The translations under genes were made by a program, and so were the position numbers. A stretch of DNA of 64,000 nucleotides from Pinus tabuliformis (Eukaryota; Streptophyta; Pinopsida; Pinales; Pinaceae): the NCBI GenBank assembly GCA_031772625.1, contig CM062816.1, positions 1,668,373,385 to 1,668,437,384 on the forward strand. The letters run 5' to 3'. Below are positions 35,861 to 47,929 of this stretch, one piece after another. Below the pieces are notes generated by a model, which made no database searches, was not told the origin of the DNA, and saw nothing but the letters and a program-made list of their open reading frames with translations. Numbering within the stretch: position 1 is the stretch's first letter; every line of letters starts with the position of its first letter.

Positions 35861-35865
35861 TCTTT

Positions 35866-36240
35866 TGAAAAAGTGAACTAATGACTTGACCTATTTTAAA
35901 CTTATCATATGACAAGTTAGTGTCTTTATCACCTTGCAACATGAACTTTCATCTTTCCAATTCACTTCACACAATAATTTGACATCATGTCCAAGCATGA
36001 AATTTTTTCCATTGATTTTCGCAAGAACCTATATTCAATAATCCTTATGCATTTCAAAATATAAAAGTCAAAACTCAAAGCATGAAAAATTTTCTATTGA
36101 TTTTCGCAAGAACCTATATTAAATAATCCTTACATTTCAAAAAAAAATTGAAGAAATTTTTGAAAAAGTGAACTAATGACTTGACCTATTTTAAACTTAT
36201 CATATGACAAGTTAGTGTCGTTATCACCTTGCAACATAAA
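35866..36240. repeat. Duplication, about 290-bp spacing, with nested short repeat
   Basis: A stretch of about 80 bp containing 'gaaaaagtgaactaatgacttgacctattttaaac' occurs at about 35870 and 36160 with very few differences. Between them, a 65-bp unit with 'gattttcgcaagaacctatatt' occurs twice (about 35994 and 36080). Confidence 0.8.
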
Positions 36241-36510
36241 TAATTACCCATAAATTATTTATGGGTTATCATTGTCAGTAAATTATTCCCACACATTAAT
36301 GTTTAGAAATAGAGTTTAAATGTAAAATAAAATTTGTATTTGCAATTGCTTTAAACTATACTAAAACCATTTAAACTATTATTATTAAATAAATGATGAT
36401 CCATAAATTATTTACATGTGATCATTGTCATGCACTTTGAATTATTCCCAACCTATTATTACATAGAAAAGTTTAAATGTAGAATAAAAGTTTATGACAA
36501 GTATTTTTCA
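36238..36510. repeat. Diverged direct repeat, about 150 bp apart
   Basis: 'ataaattattta' followed by 'gggttatcattgtca' or 'catgtgatcattgtca', then 'attattccca', occurs in two copies near 36245 and 36405, and both go on to 'gtttaaatgtagaataaaa'. From 36510 to 37140 I see no gene. About 36640-36760 is GC-richer but unexplained. Confidence 0.6.
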
Positions 36511-37241
36511 TGATGATATTTTCTACCATAAATTTTAAGGGTAAGGGATCGAGCAGAAATGTATGACAATATATTAGAAGGATCACCATAAAAGCATTAA
36601 AAAGTGCCCATTATCCAGATCACCATAAAAAGAATCAAAGGTCGCGTTGGGATCTACTTCCATCTGGCTTGGAGTTCTCTTCGAGATTGGAGCAATTTTG
36701 GATCTACGACCTTTTGAGCTCAGGGTTCAGATCAACGGTTGAGGTGACAAGAAGGAAGTTTCCAATTGTAGCTATGCTCATATAAATTAATGGGAAATCT
36801 GAATGCTTGGTAGGTAAGTGGGTTCAGACATCGAGTATGAACGCAAATGAAACCTTATGAAACCTTGGAAGTTAACCCTTAATTAAACCATACTTGTCAC
36901 ATATACGTTAACACCTTGAATAAATCAATAAATAAAAAATTTATTCTACTTACATGTCACCGCTTATCTATTACTCTAAACATTATGATTTGATGTCACA
37001 TCACAATATTACTATTGACATTATAGTTATGTAAGCCATTTAATTTATTACAACTCAATGGTATGAACCATCGAGCCCAGCCATGGAACATTAATATCAT
37101 GTATCACGAAGTTACGTATAGTGTAAATTATTTTGAAGAGATTTAATTGCGACATGTATCAGGTCAGGTACCATACATTAGTTTTCGCAGGAAAACATTA
37201 AGTATCGGTACTAATTCATATGCTATGGGTGGCTCTCAAAA

Positions 37242-38340
37242 TTGCGAGGCACCCCTCCAGATGCACATCAATCGAGAATGCCACACAATGATCATCCAAG
37301 GATTGCCTCACCTGATGCTCATCCTACGGCTATGATCACTTGTGAACGAATTAGGGTAACCACCTTGCTGGGTTGTTGTAAACAAATTTCATTTTGTTCC
37401 TTTCTGCCGGCTCTGATGGCTCTGCAACCCTCGTTTTCTAGTTGCTTCTCCCAAGCAGAGAGAGTGCAGAAACCAGGCGAAGTAAATGCTCCTCAGCACT
37501 CAAACCCTATTCTACACCAAATCACTCAGGAAATCTTTAGTTTCTCATTGGATGGGTTGTTGTGCCATCCATCCAAGCATTGTGCTTCCTGCATGGAGAA
37601 TACTCCCTCACCACCGGCTCAGGTAAGGTTTACTCTTTTGTTTTATTGTTCGTCAGTTTTTCCATTTGTTGTAATTTTTGAGCTAAATGCCTTCTACCAA
37701 ATTATTCCTAACAGCTAGACTATTCTAGCAAGTGGAGAGAACCCTCATTTTCCAGTTGCTTCTCCCAGGCAGAGAGAGTGCAGAAACTAGGTGAAGTAAA
37801 TGCTCCTCGACACTCAAACCCTATTCTGCACCGAATCACTAAGGAAATCTTTAGTTTCTCGTTGGCTGGGTTGTTGTGCCATCCATCTGAGCATTGTTCT
37901 TCCATACTCCCTCACCACCAGCTCAAGTAAGGTTTACTCTTCTATTTTATTGTTCAACAATTTTTCCATTTGTTGTAATTTTTTAGTTAAATGCCTTCTA
38001 CCGAATTATTCCTAATAGGTAGACTATTCCTGCAGGTGGAGAGGACATTTACCAGGGTTTTCGACTTCATTACGTTACCCATAAATGTTGGTCGCTCATC
38101 TCCAGGTTGGCATTCCAGTAACTCTTGTTTTTATACTTGCCTGTCCTTAGAGGACCATGGGTGGACGAACTGTTTTGGGGAAAACCTTCCAGGTTTCGGT
38201 TCCCTCTCGTATGTACAATAATTTCCTTTCTATTTGTTGGGGTTTGTTATACGTCTACGTTCACCTATGAGATACCAAAGGGTAGGCTCCAAGCCTTTCC
38301 TCGGCCTGCTCGCGCTAAGGGTTTGGGCTTCTCAGAATTG
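37242..38340 (+). other. Gene-like GC-richer region with tandem duplication, unrecognised
   Basis: The block stands out from AT-rich surroundings. A duplicated unit of about 315 bp (37425-37740 and 37741-38040) starts 'aaccctcgttttctagttgc' or 'aaccctcattttccagttgc'. Each copy contains a possible exon ending at a GTAAGGT donor (about 37622 and 37927), followed by a T-rich stretch and an AG. The longest frame (37242-37718) has no homology I recognise. The sequence after 38040 reads FTRVFDFITLPINVGRSSPG on the plus strand. It could be a decayed gene with a duplicated exon, or non-coding. Confidence 0.3.
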
Positions 38341-40457
38341 ATAGTCATGTTTGAATTTGTATATTTTGAATGGTTCTGTGTTGATAGTGTTACACATGTT
38401 GTGGCTCTATTATTGGTTAATGTTATACACAAAATGCTTATATAACTACCATAATTTTGTATATGGCTCTGTTATTAACTTAGAAAAATATATCTCATTC
38501 TCTTTATTAATGAAGTTATTCCACAGAATATCATTCCTCATGAATGTACAAAATGTTGAATTTAATTACAGGTCCAATCTATTTTTGGTTTATCTTTTCT
38601 TCTGTAATTTTGTTTGAGATGGGGGCTGACAAGCTGACCTCCACACATATTTCTTCTTTCCAGGTTTCATAAATTTTGTGTTATTTTCATTACGGTTTCT
38701 AGATTTGGTCCCTATAGTTATTTTCTTAGGTTTTTAATTAATGGCTAGGGACAAATTATACATTGCAAGCCCAAATGTGGCCACAAAGTGTTGTTATTTC
38801 ATTCTTGTATTTTTTGGCACTGCCACAAGTTATTTGAGGTTTGTTGTGACTTGAAGTTATATATATGGATATAGAATGTCTGTTGGTTTAGGTATCCTAA
38901 CCAGCTTGGTTGGGCGTAATGGACTTAATTAAGTTATGGTCCTTTTAAAGTCTGGATGTTAATATATGAAATCTATTGTTATTATATTCCTTTTTTAATT
39001 CCCATGAATGAGGGTTTCACTGTTGGAAATGGTTTTCTGTTTTGGTTTTGTATCAATAATCAATTTTATGTGGCTATTTTGAATATATTACAGACAAGTA
39101 TAGTTTTCATTTGTTGGTTTTGTTTTGTCTTTGGTACAACCACTATTTTGTTCGTTGTCTTTTACTTCTTGTCTTCATTAGGTTCGCAATTCATTTATAA
39201 GATTCATATTTATGCTTCGCTCATCCCTAGGGTATACGCAGTTTTGGTCTTATTATTCAACCCCAGAAACTAATGCGAGGTTGCATTGAACCCAGACAAG
39301 TCCCCAAGTTGTTGGTTAGTCCGATTCGACCTGGGGACTAAACGTGATAATTATTTCACGTTTTTTATTTATCTGATAATATTTCGACTTACTAAGATTC
39401 ACTGACTGTTTTGGTGTTCTATAAATTACCAAACTGTCTGATTCAACTTAACTTATCTCTTAACAGAAAAATGCAAAGGTTCCATAGTTGTTTCTTTAAT
39501 GTGCATGCTTATTTTTTAATGTACATGCTTGTTCCTTTAAAGTAGAGCATACTATTACTTAAATCTTTCCTTTAAAATTTAAATAAATTTGCATATTATT
39601 ATTATAGACCTCGAGACTGCCTTCTGGCTAGGCCACTGTCAGGCTAGGCCAAAGGACTAACCCGGGTTTCTAAGGTACAAACCTATCATCTTTTCCTATT
39701 AACATGCACAGTAGGCACACTAAATAGGCACACTAGTTGTTTTCAGATTAACAACTCCTGCACTAAATAGCTAGATTAACATGCCAATTCATACTTTGAA
39801 TAGAAAATTTTGTTCAATCTTCTTACTCGTTTGAAGACAAACAATAGACAAACATTGTAGGTTTCCTCTGCAACTGTAGTATTCATCTCCAACACCAAGC
39901 TTAGGAAGCACACCCCACCCACGCAATTCACAATTCTATGCCAGCAACTAAGTCGAACAAAGAAGAACAGAACAACCCAAGCTTCCATAAAATATGAAAT
40001 TCCGCAAGCATGCAAGTGGTCTCAGCATCCACGATGATGGCAACCATTTTCCAATCCACCCCCACCCCACGTGTTTTAGCATCCACTTCTACAAACAATA
40101 ACCAGTAAAGATTGGTAGAAGTAGTCATTAACCTTAACGATTTTGTTTTTTTTAACTTTTACCATACTAAATTACCTTTAATAATTTAGTTGTAACATAG
40201 TAAACTAATTTGTCGAATGCTCAGTCAACTTAAAGGTTGACTGTACCTCGAATGCTTTGCCAGAGGTATTGAGGTGTATTCCACTCTAGTGTAGTAAATT
40301 TGTGGGTTTGAATAAGGAAAAAGTTTGTTAAATTTGAATAAGTAAAAATTTTGTTTATTCCACCTTAGTCATCAAGTTGATGGAAGGAAAATATAGTAAG
40401 ACAGTAACACATAACTTTACTTTAACATATTCTTTTAACAAGAAGATACATTTAATT
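38341..40457. other. Intergenic DNA, no gene identified
   Basis: Mostly AT-rich. Short GC-richer islets at about 39270-39360 and 39610-39690 have no recognisable content. The short frames here show no domain or codon bias. Confidence 0.4.
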
Positions 40458-40476
40458 AAAATTATTATAACAACTT
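40458..40476. repeat. Target-site duplication of the 357-bp insertion (left)
   Basis: AAAATTATTATAACAACTT, a perfect match to 40834-40852. Confidence 0.85.
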
Positions 40477-40833
40477 TTTTTTTGTTTTCCAAAGAAAAAA
40501 AGCGAACTTTTTATTAAAATAAAAAGTTACAAGCATATGCAAAAAACATTCAGTTTAGCTGTGTGGGGAAAAATCACACAACCTGCAATATACAACACTG
40601 CCTAAAGGTAGGAAAAACGAGAGCTGCTCCAATACAGCCCAGAAAGAAAGCCCAGCTGGCCTAAGTCTTCCTGCCCTTCTTCTTCTCCACTTTTCGCCAA
40701 CCATCCATGTTGGGAGGGGAGTCAAGAACGGCTAGCTGGTTTTCCATCGTACACATTGGTTGCTCCTTATCTGAATCCGATCCTTCAGGGCTGTGACTTC
40801 GTTTATTACCACCTATTTCCATCTGGGTCTCGA
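40477..40833 (-). mobile_element. 5'-truncated retroposed insertion with poly(A) and 19-bp duplication
   Basis: The insert is flanked by a perfect 19-bp direct repeat and starts (plus strand) with a T-run, so the inserted RNA copy lies on the minus strand with a 3' A-tail. The 5' part translates to a polar peptide ending GWRKVEKKKGRKT then TAG. About 210 bp of 3' untranslated sequence with AATAAA near the tail follows. GC content is higher than the flanks. The end 'cgctttttttctttgg' resembles the end of the LINE fragment at 49610. It may therefore be the tail of a LINE or of an mRNA moved by one. Confidence 0.7.
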
Positions 40834-40852
40834 AAATTATTATAACAACTTA
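40834..40852. repeat. Target-site duplication of the 357-bp insertion (right)
   Basis: AAAATTATTATAACAACTT, matching 40458-40476. Confidence 0.85.
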
Positions 40853-41341
40853 CATGGTGGTTTTGGTGTATTCATGAACTAAGTTTGTTTATTTATAACT
40901 TTAACTTTAACTTTAATGTGTTCTTTTAACAGCAGTTATATTAATATTAAATTTTTCCTATATTAATGAACTAACTTTCAGAACGTGTTAACGCAACCGC
41001 CAACACTTCCACACTAAATCTTGCCATGCATTTGGACGTTTGCTTTTCCCTTTTCGCAGTTGTGGATTAAACACTCAGACAAAGAATATGTTGGGAATAT
41101 TCGCTCTTCATCAAATCCATTCGTCGATTATCAATACATAACAAAATTTAACCTACCCTCTTCCACCAAAAGTTCACATATATATCCCTGCCAATAATAA
41201 TAATAATAATCATCATCATCATCATCTTTAAATAAAAATACAATGTCCTCTATTACAATAATAATATATATTTGGTTAGTTTTAATTAAAAGTATTAATA
41301 AATAATTTGACTCGCGGTGCTCACTATATTATATCCCAAAA

Positions 41342-41344
<3 letters not shown>

Positions 41345-41393
<49 letters not shown>

Positions 41394-41414
41394 ATATCTA
41401 TATATATATATATA
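41345..41414. repeat. (TA)n microsatellite
   Basis: About 70 bp of TA repeats with a 'tctatatcta' interruption. The flanks (40853-41768) are AT-rich with no gene. Confidence 0.9.
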
Positions 41415-42019
41415 ACAAAAGAAATTTCAATTACTTCCCAATAGAAATTCATCAATTCTTAATATAAAATTAACATATGGTATTTAAAAATATTATTAAT
41501 AATAATAAAAGTTCAATATGAGTGATAAATAAAATATTTTCATATGCAAGATTAAGTAATATTGATGTGTAGTTATAAATATATTAAGAAGAAACATTTT
41601 AATGTGAACAATATGGTTCATAAGTAAAATACTTCAATACCCATACTTAGTGAAATCTTTCAATGTTTTTTATATATATATAGTGTCTATAAGGATCAAA
41701 ACTCGTGAATCTCAATAATACCTTAAATTAGAAAGAATATATTAATAGAATAAGAACACATTTTGTATGTATATATATATATATATATTTACAGAAACGG
41801 TTATGGAGCTTTTATATTAATCTTGGGCTGAATGCCGAAAATCTGATTACATTATGAGCTTCTTTGCCCTGATGCATTTCTCTGCTAAGGATGCAGCTGA
41901 AGCTTGCAGATTTCTTCCTTGGATAGACACCCAATGAGTTGATTTCAGAGATTTTCCCCCACTTGAAGATACAAACAAATTTGTTTAATAACAGACAGTA
42001 GAACATGGCAGCAATCTAT

Positions 42020-45000
42020 TTATGGAATGGGTTCCCATGATTCTTCTTCCTCTTTCAACTTGACCCCGGCAGAGAGTAGGGCAGCTTTATTGGCTTCGAT
42101 GTCCGCCTTTTTGTTGTGAGTTCTCAACACATGATAGTACTTCAAGTTCTGAAAATTGTTTTCCAAACCTTTGATCCTAGTAATCAGCCTTGCTAGATTG
42201 AGGTCCGATACTGGAGTATTGGAAACCATTGCGTTTATAATGACCTGAGAATCGCCTATAACAATTGCTTCATTTATGTCCAGATCTTTAAGGGTCTTGA
42301 GTCCTTGGAAGAGGGCCAAGGCCTCAGCTTGAATGCTGGTAGTATATCCAAGTCCCCAAGCGTAGGAGAAATTTTTTTCCCCAGTTTGATTTAGAACAAC
42401 ACCTCCTGCACCAGCTTTGCCCGGATTTCCCTTTGCTGCTCCATCAAAAAAGAGGAAGTGCCTTGCTTGCGATTTAAGCCAATCTTGAAAGTCATTCTCA
42501 GGTTTCCTTATTTGCCATTCTTTGATAGTGGGGGCTTTTTTGACTGCTGGATGAAATTGAAGTTCTAGCGTTGATCCCCATGCAATGTCCTGTTGACTGA
42601 GGTTGGAGTCGTCTTTTATATCAGTCAAGCACTCCTTTATGTGACATTTAATCTTGGCTTCTAAGACTTTGTGGCTCTGTTTTGTATTTCTAAAAATTCT
42701 TCTCTTACGCTCTATCCATAACTGCCAACAAATAATCTTTGGGAGAACAGCCCATGCTGCTTTAATAATCAGGTTTTTAGGAGGAGAACCTGGAAATCTG
42801 TTTGTCCATTCAGAGAAAAGTTCAGAAGTGGAGCAAGGGATAGTGAAGTTAGGATCCAGATCATGAGTAAAGAAGGACCAGATCTTCCTGGAGAAGCTAC
42901 ATTCTAGAATTAGGTGAACTGTTGTCTCAGCGTTTTCATTACACAGTGAATAGATGGATGGGTCGTGGAATCCTTTCTTCTGTAAGTTGTCATAAGTTAA
43001 GATTTTGCCATGGCAGTAAACCCAAGCAAAGAAATCAACCTTGGGCCATGAAGACAATCGCCAGACACCTTGCCAAGGAGCTGGATCAGGGGGAACGTAT
43101 GGTCTCTCGTTCAATTTAGCATACCCCAAGGAGACTGCGTATCCTCTGGCTTTCGGCCCCCAGCCCATCGCATCTCTTTTCCTCGAGTGCGTGGGCGCCA
43201 ATCCGTGAAGGGAGTCGAGCAGCGTGATCCACTCGGAGTTCAGGTTATCCGGCACCTTTAAACGTTTCCAGCCTGCCCATATCGAATCGTTCCAGCATGA
43301 GATATCCCACAGTGTTCGCAGTCCTTCTCTGTCCATCCAGCAGCGCAGCGAATTAATGGAGGCTCTGACTTCTATTGGCTCCTTGTTCATGATTCTGTCC
43401 GACCAGATATTGATTTTTTTCCCGTTGCCTGGTATCCAGTAAGAATGGGCGGTGATGAGAGATGCAGCTCTGTCATAAATTTTGAGGAATGACGAGTTTG
43501 GCAGATGGATCACATTTTCTAAGCATCTGGATCTTGGACCTCTGAAATATTTTTTCCAGAGCACCTTTTGGGCCCAGCCAGGATTGGGTGCAATGATCCT
43601 CCAAATGATTTTTGCAGCCATTGCCACATTCTGTTGACGAAGATTTTTGAAATTTAGGCCACCTTCCCACAACGGCTTGGAGATGATATCCCAGCTGATA
43701 AGAGGGATCTTTTTTTCATTCTGTTTCCCTCCCTTCCAGAAGAACCTCCTTATGTATTCCTCCATTTTTTTTAGAATGGATGCCGGAGCGAGAAGCCCAG
43801 CGAATTGAAATAGAGGCAAGCTGGTGAGAACTGATTTAATTAAGACTGTTTTGCCAGCAGTATTCAGCCAGGAATATCCCCAGGCTTGAATCTTTGCCTT
43901 GAATTTTTCCAGCTGTGGGAGCCATTCTTTGCTTGTAGGTCTCTTGTGAGATATTGGGAGGCCCAGGTATTTAAAAGAAGACCAGGAGGTGGAAGCTTCA
44001 AAGCCCAAACATCTGGAGATGGTAGATAGCAGTCTAGGCGTAGTATTCCAACTGAAAATATGGCATTTGCTCTTGTTAACAACGCTGCCTGAAGCTTCAC
44101 TGAAATCATCCAGAACCGCTTTGAATTTAGTGGCAGAGGAAATAGAGGAAGGACCTAACAGCAAAATGTCATCTGCAAATAAGGCATGGTTAATATTTTT
44201 GGTCCCTTTTGCAATACACAGTGCATTGATTTCTTGGTCATGCAACTTTTTGTCTAGCAGGAAGCTAAGGGCTGAGGCTTGGATGACAAAGAGCAGGGGG
44301 GATAGAGGACACCCCTACCTAAGTCCTCTCGAGGCTTTAAAAAAGTCTATGGCTCTTCCATTAAAAAGAGGAGCAATCCATGGCTCCGAGATGCATGCCT
44401 GGATCCATTTAATGAAGTTTGCTCCAAAACCAAACTTACACATAAAATTTAAAAGAAAGATATGATTTACTTGATCAAAAGCATTTGCTAAATCAAGTTT
44501 AATCACCATACCTTGCTCTTTTCGAAGGAGACTTGAGTGAATTGCCTCTTGTACCAGTAAAAAGTTGTCCACGATCTGCCTACCATGGATGAAGCCTCCT
44601 TGATTCTCTGGAATTATTTTGGGGAGAATAAACTTCAATCTATTTGCAATTACTTTGGTGATTAATTTGTACCCTGTATTACATAGGGAAATCAACCAGA
44701 ATCTGTTGAATTTATTGGCACCTTTTTCCTTGGGTATGAGTGCTAAAAACGTAGAATTAGTACTGCCTCCTATTTTTTGGATATTTTGGGATTTTTGTAC
44801 CATTTTGTGAAGGTATTTTTCAATAATCGGCTAGCAAACTTGAAGGAATATAGCAGAGAAACCGTCCGGCCCAGGGGCCTTATCCGGGTCCATATCAAAG
44901 AGAGCCTTTTTCACTTCATCTTTAGTGACTTTGGCCTCAAGAGATTCATTAATTCGCTGAGAAATTACAGAGGGTATATTATCTAACAGATCTGGATAGT

Positions 45001-46245
45001 GGCTTGGATCCTTGTCTTCACTATATAAGTTTTGGAAATGAGCAAAAGCTGCTTTCTTTATGTGATCAAAATCCTTATGGATATCTCCCTCTTCTTTAAT
45101 CTCTGAGATGGTGTTGAAACATTTCCTTGCCTGGGCTTGTTTGTGAAAATAAGCAGTGTTCCTATCCCCTGCTTTAAGCTAGAGGTTCCGGGATTTCAAT
45201 CTCCAATACTCTTCTTCAGCTAAGCAGGCTTTGTGGTATCGTTGTTGCAACTGGGTTTCTTGATCTAATAAATCCTTTGTGGGAATTGCGTTTTCCATAC
45301 CATTTTGGTGAGAAACAAGGGCAGCTTTAATGGTTTTCCTTACTGTGGCCTGATTAGACAGTGTTTTGGCCCATCTTTTTAGAGCTCCTTTCACCCTTCT
45401 GAGCTTTTCCTACCAAATATATAATGACGATCCTTTAACTGGCTAGTTCCAACATTCCTTGACAGTTTGCATGAAATTAGGCTCCTTTACCCAAAGAGCG
45501 TTGAATCTAAATGGAATAGGGCCCAGATCATGTTGAGCTAAGAGTTCTAGCTTTATGGGCTTATGATCAGAGATGCTGTTGGCAAGAATATGCATTCTGG
45601 GCTCTAATCCTAGCAGCAAATAGGAACTTTGAATGATAAATCTATCTAGCCTAGCAACAATGTGTCTAGGTCCCACTCTTTTATTAGACCAAGAGTACTT
45701 ACCTAAAGAGGGTTTGATGTCCAGCAAATCCCAGTCTTACACTATGTCCTCCACCCATTCTCTAGCCGGATCTCTAACTACGTTGCCTCCCCTTTTTTCT
45801 GATGGATGCAAGGTGAGGTTGAGGTCGCTAGCAATTATTTTATTTTATAAGTTTGTCAAATCTACTTGATGTCTTATAAAGTCCCAACAGTCTTTTTTTC
45901 CCCAACGTTGACTGGAGAGTAAACATTGAATAGACAAAACGTTTCCTTAGTGTCCAGGTTCTGCATTTTCAGCAACAACCAATGGATATTCCTAGCCTCG
46001 AATAGGACTGTAAATTTATTGGCGTTCCAAAGAGTGCCTATCCCTCCTGAGGCACCCCAGGCAGAGATTGCTCTTGCTTCTCTTTTATTCCAAAGTTTCT
46101 TGCTTGCTTGAAGGAAGACTATGTCTTCCAGCTTTGTCTCCTGGACGAGAAGTAAATCTGGGGTTTCTGTCCTGATTAGACTTCTGATGGCTTCTTCTTT
46201 AGCTTTTCTCCCCATACCTCTGCAATTCCAGGAGATGACCTTCAT
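42020..46245 (-). pseudogene. LINE 2 ORF2: endonuclease, reverse transcriptase, RNase H (broken)
   Basis: Element replication protein, target-primed reverse transcription. It starts at the ATG in TAATG (46245): SWNCRGMG, VQETK, then a frameshift near 45880, and SISDHKPIKL (about 45570) closes the endonuclease. Reverse transcriptase: DKAPGPDGF (44890), a TAG near 44834, a continuous piece 44803-44315 with KLDLANAFDQVN, then a TAG where the RQGCP motif normally has Gln (about 44318). The last 741 codons (44245-42020) are intact: FADD box, thumb, a zf-RVT region (CNENAETTVHLILEC) and RNase H with FFDGAAKGNPG, QAEALA, IGDSQ and NKKAD. Five or more stops are single C-to-T or G-to-A changes. Confidence 0.88.
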
Positions 46246-47630
46246 TATTTATGCTTCTGGTGGGCTCCCTTGGAGCCTTGGGGCAGGTTTTTCAATATCT
46301 TAGGCTTTGAGGCTAGCATTTTCTCCAAGGTTGGTTGACTGCCCTGAAGTTTCTCTTTGTAAGTCTCCTGCTCCCTTTTTTCCCTATCGGTTTTCCGGCC
46401 TCTTGTTGATCTTCTTACCGAGGTATGGGACTCTCCTATTTCTCCTTCCTCTTCTGATTCTTCCGTTTCCTGCCCTTCTTCTTCATCTTCTATGATCATG
46501 CCTTTTGGATCTTCAACACTTGTTCCTTTGTGGGAGGCTGAGGGAGTACCTTTGCTTGTGGGAGCTGTTTTTTGAGCCTCGGTCTCCTGTGTAGCTTCTG
46601 CCTCCTTTTGAACCTCGCCCTCTTGTGTGCTCTCTGGTTGCGAACTCAGGGGATCATACTTGTTTTCAGGAATGGATTTGATGGGGATCTGCTGAGCAGT
46701 GGCCTGCTGGGTTCCTTTGCCATTAGGGCCTCCCTGCTTCTGATTCTTGGGATAATTTTTGGATCGCTTGACTTGATTCCATCCATCCTCTTTCCCCTGC
46801 ACAACCTCATTGTTAGTCGGGCAGCCTCTGGCGAAATGTCCATAAACATGACATTTCCAGCATTTGAAGGGCAGCTGCTCATAGTCCAGTTTCTGCATGT
46901 GCGTCCAGCTTCCGACCTTTATTGTGATGGCCTCTGGTAGTCCCACCTCCAGATCTACTTCTACACAGATCCTGGCACAGTCGTACTGATCCTTGTTGTT
47001 CGCACGATCTATGAATTTTCCCAGGGCGTTTCCAATGTGTCTCAGTGAATCCCAGTTCCAGCAGTGCACTGGGAGATTTGGGAGCCTGACCCACACCAGG
47101 ACTGCTTTGGGCACATCTACTGCCGGATCGAAGTCCGGGGTCCATTTGTTCAGGTATAGACCCTGAGGGCCCATGAAGTAGGGGCCATTTTGGAAGATCA
47201 GGTCTTTATCTTCTTTTGATGTGAATTCGAAGAGGAAATAACCTCTCCCCAGAAAGTAAGAGGTGACGCTTTCTTTGATCAGTGGTGCCCAATTTCTGTT
47301 AACCCAGCTTTCTGTGGTTTTTGGTGACGACCATAGCCCGGTGAACTGACCGATGAGAGCCCTTTCAGCCAGTGACAGGGCAACTTGGATCGGGGTTTCT
47401 GGAGGGAGGGAGATCACCGGAATATCGTCCAATCTCTTGACAAACTTCGCAGCTTCAGTATTTTTCTTCTTTGGCAGTCCTGCCAAAAGCCTGTTAAAAG
47501 CCTCAGAAGGTGAGGTCGGCGGAGGAGGCGGAAGAGGCGCCTGAGGAGTGCCCAGCCCCTCCATGGTCACAATCTCTGAGAGCGGATCTGTCAGTCTGCT
47601 GCACGATCCATGAAAGGCAGACCGCAGCAA
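46245..47630 (-). CDS. LINE 2 ORF1: DUF4283 and zinc-knuckle protein, intact 461 aa
   Basis: RNA-binding gag-like protein of a plant LINE, expected to coat the element RNA in a ribonucleoprotein. N-terminal Pro-rich linker (PLPPPPPTSPS, residues 33-43). DUF4283-like domain at about 85-255 (LIGQFTGLWSSPKT, NGPYFMGPQGLYL, VWVRLPNLPVHCW). A complete CCHC knuckle, CWKCHVYGHFARGC, at about 270-283. The C-terminus is long and charged, with an acidic stretch (EDEEEGQETEESEEEGE) and then a basic end. No stop in 461 codons, unlike the LINE 1 copy. The first ATG is used as start; MEGLGTPQ at residue 23 is an alternative that fits LINE 1's start less well. It ends in the A of TAATG shared with ORF2. Confidence 0.85.
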   Translation of the reverse strand: MLRSAFHGSCSRLTDPLSEIVTMEGLGTPQAPLPPPPPTSPSEAFNRLLAGLPKKKNTEAAKFVKRLDDIPVISLPPETPIQVALSLAERALIGQFTGLWSSPKTTESWVNRNWAPLIKESVTSYFLGRGYFLFEFTSKEDKDLIFQNGPYFMGPQGLYLNKWTPDFDPAVDVPKAVLVWVRLPNLPVHCWNWDSLRHIGNALGKFIDRANNKDQYDCARICVEVDLEVGLPEAITIKVGSWTHMQKLDYEQLPFKCWKCHVYGHFARGCPTNNEVVQGKEDGWNQVKRSKNYPKNQKQGGPNGKGTQQATAQQIPIKSIPENKYDPLSSQPESTQEGEVQKEAEATQETEAQKTAPTSKGTPSASHKGTSVEDPKGMIIEDEEEGQETEESEEEGEIGESHTSVRRSTRGRKTDREKREQETYKEKLQGSQPTLEKMLASKPKILKNLPQGSKGAHQKHK

Positions 47631-47763
47631 GCAGTGGGCTCACAAGCGGACGGGTTCGCAGGAGCCGGGCCAGCAAAGGGCGGGGGCTCGCTGTCTGCAA
47701 CTCGTGGAGGATGCGGATCTCGTTTTGCAGGGCCGAGGGTTGCAGAGCTCGCCAGCGATTCTA

Positions 47764-47929
47764 AAAAAAAATACAAAACCATTATATATATATATATATA
47801 TTACACCTCAACTGCATATGTAATTAATTACACATAATGTAATATCAAGGACCTTATGAAGCTACTCAAGACACAGTGGACGGATCACCTGTGGCCCCCT
47901 TAAACTCAACTACTATATCCACCTACTAC
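47764..47929. other. (TA)n run and AT-rich spacer next to LINE 2
   Basis: A TA microsatellite at 47785-47803, then short AT-rich sequence. No gene. Confidence 0.5.

Larger units (their letters stand above)
41770..47763 (-). mobile_element. Near full-length L1-type LINE with RNase H domain (LINE 2)
   Basis: A 6-kb LINE on the minus strand, related to LINE 1 over its whole length and in the same domain order. Its ORF1 is intact and ORF2 is interrupted by stops and a frameshift. ORF1 and ORF2 again meet in TAATG (46245). The 3' end (plus-strand left) reads AACCGTTTCTGTAAA and then a TA run. The 5' end also abuts a TA run (47785-47803), so the target may have been a (TA)n microsatellite and I cannot define the duplication exactly. 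The 5' boundary is uncertain by some 20 bp. Confidence 0.88.

Noticed and set aside
40600..40840. Independent host gene in the GC-rich patch
   Set aside because: It is bounded by a perfect 19-bp duplication with a poly(A) end, so it is a retroposed insertion.
43989..44465. Plus-strand 158-codon frame
   Set aside because: Opposite strand of LINE 2 ORF2, which has clear reverse transcriptase motifs.
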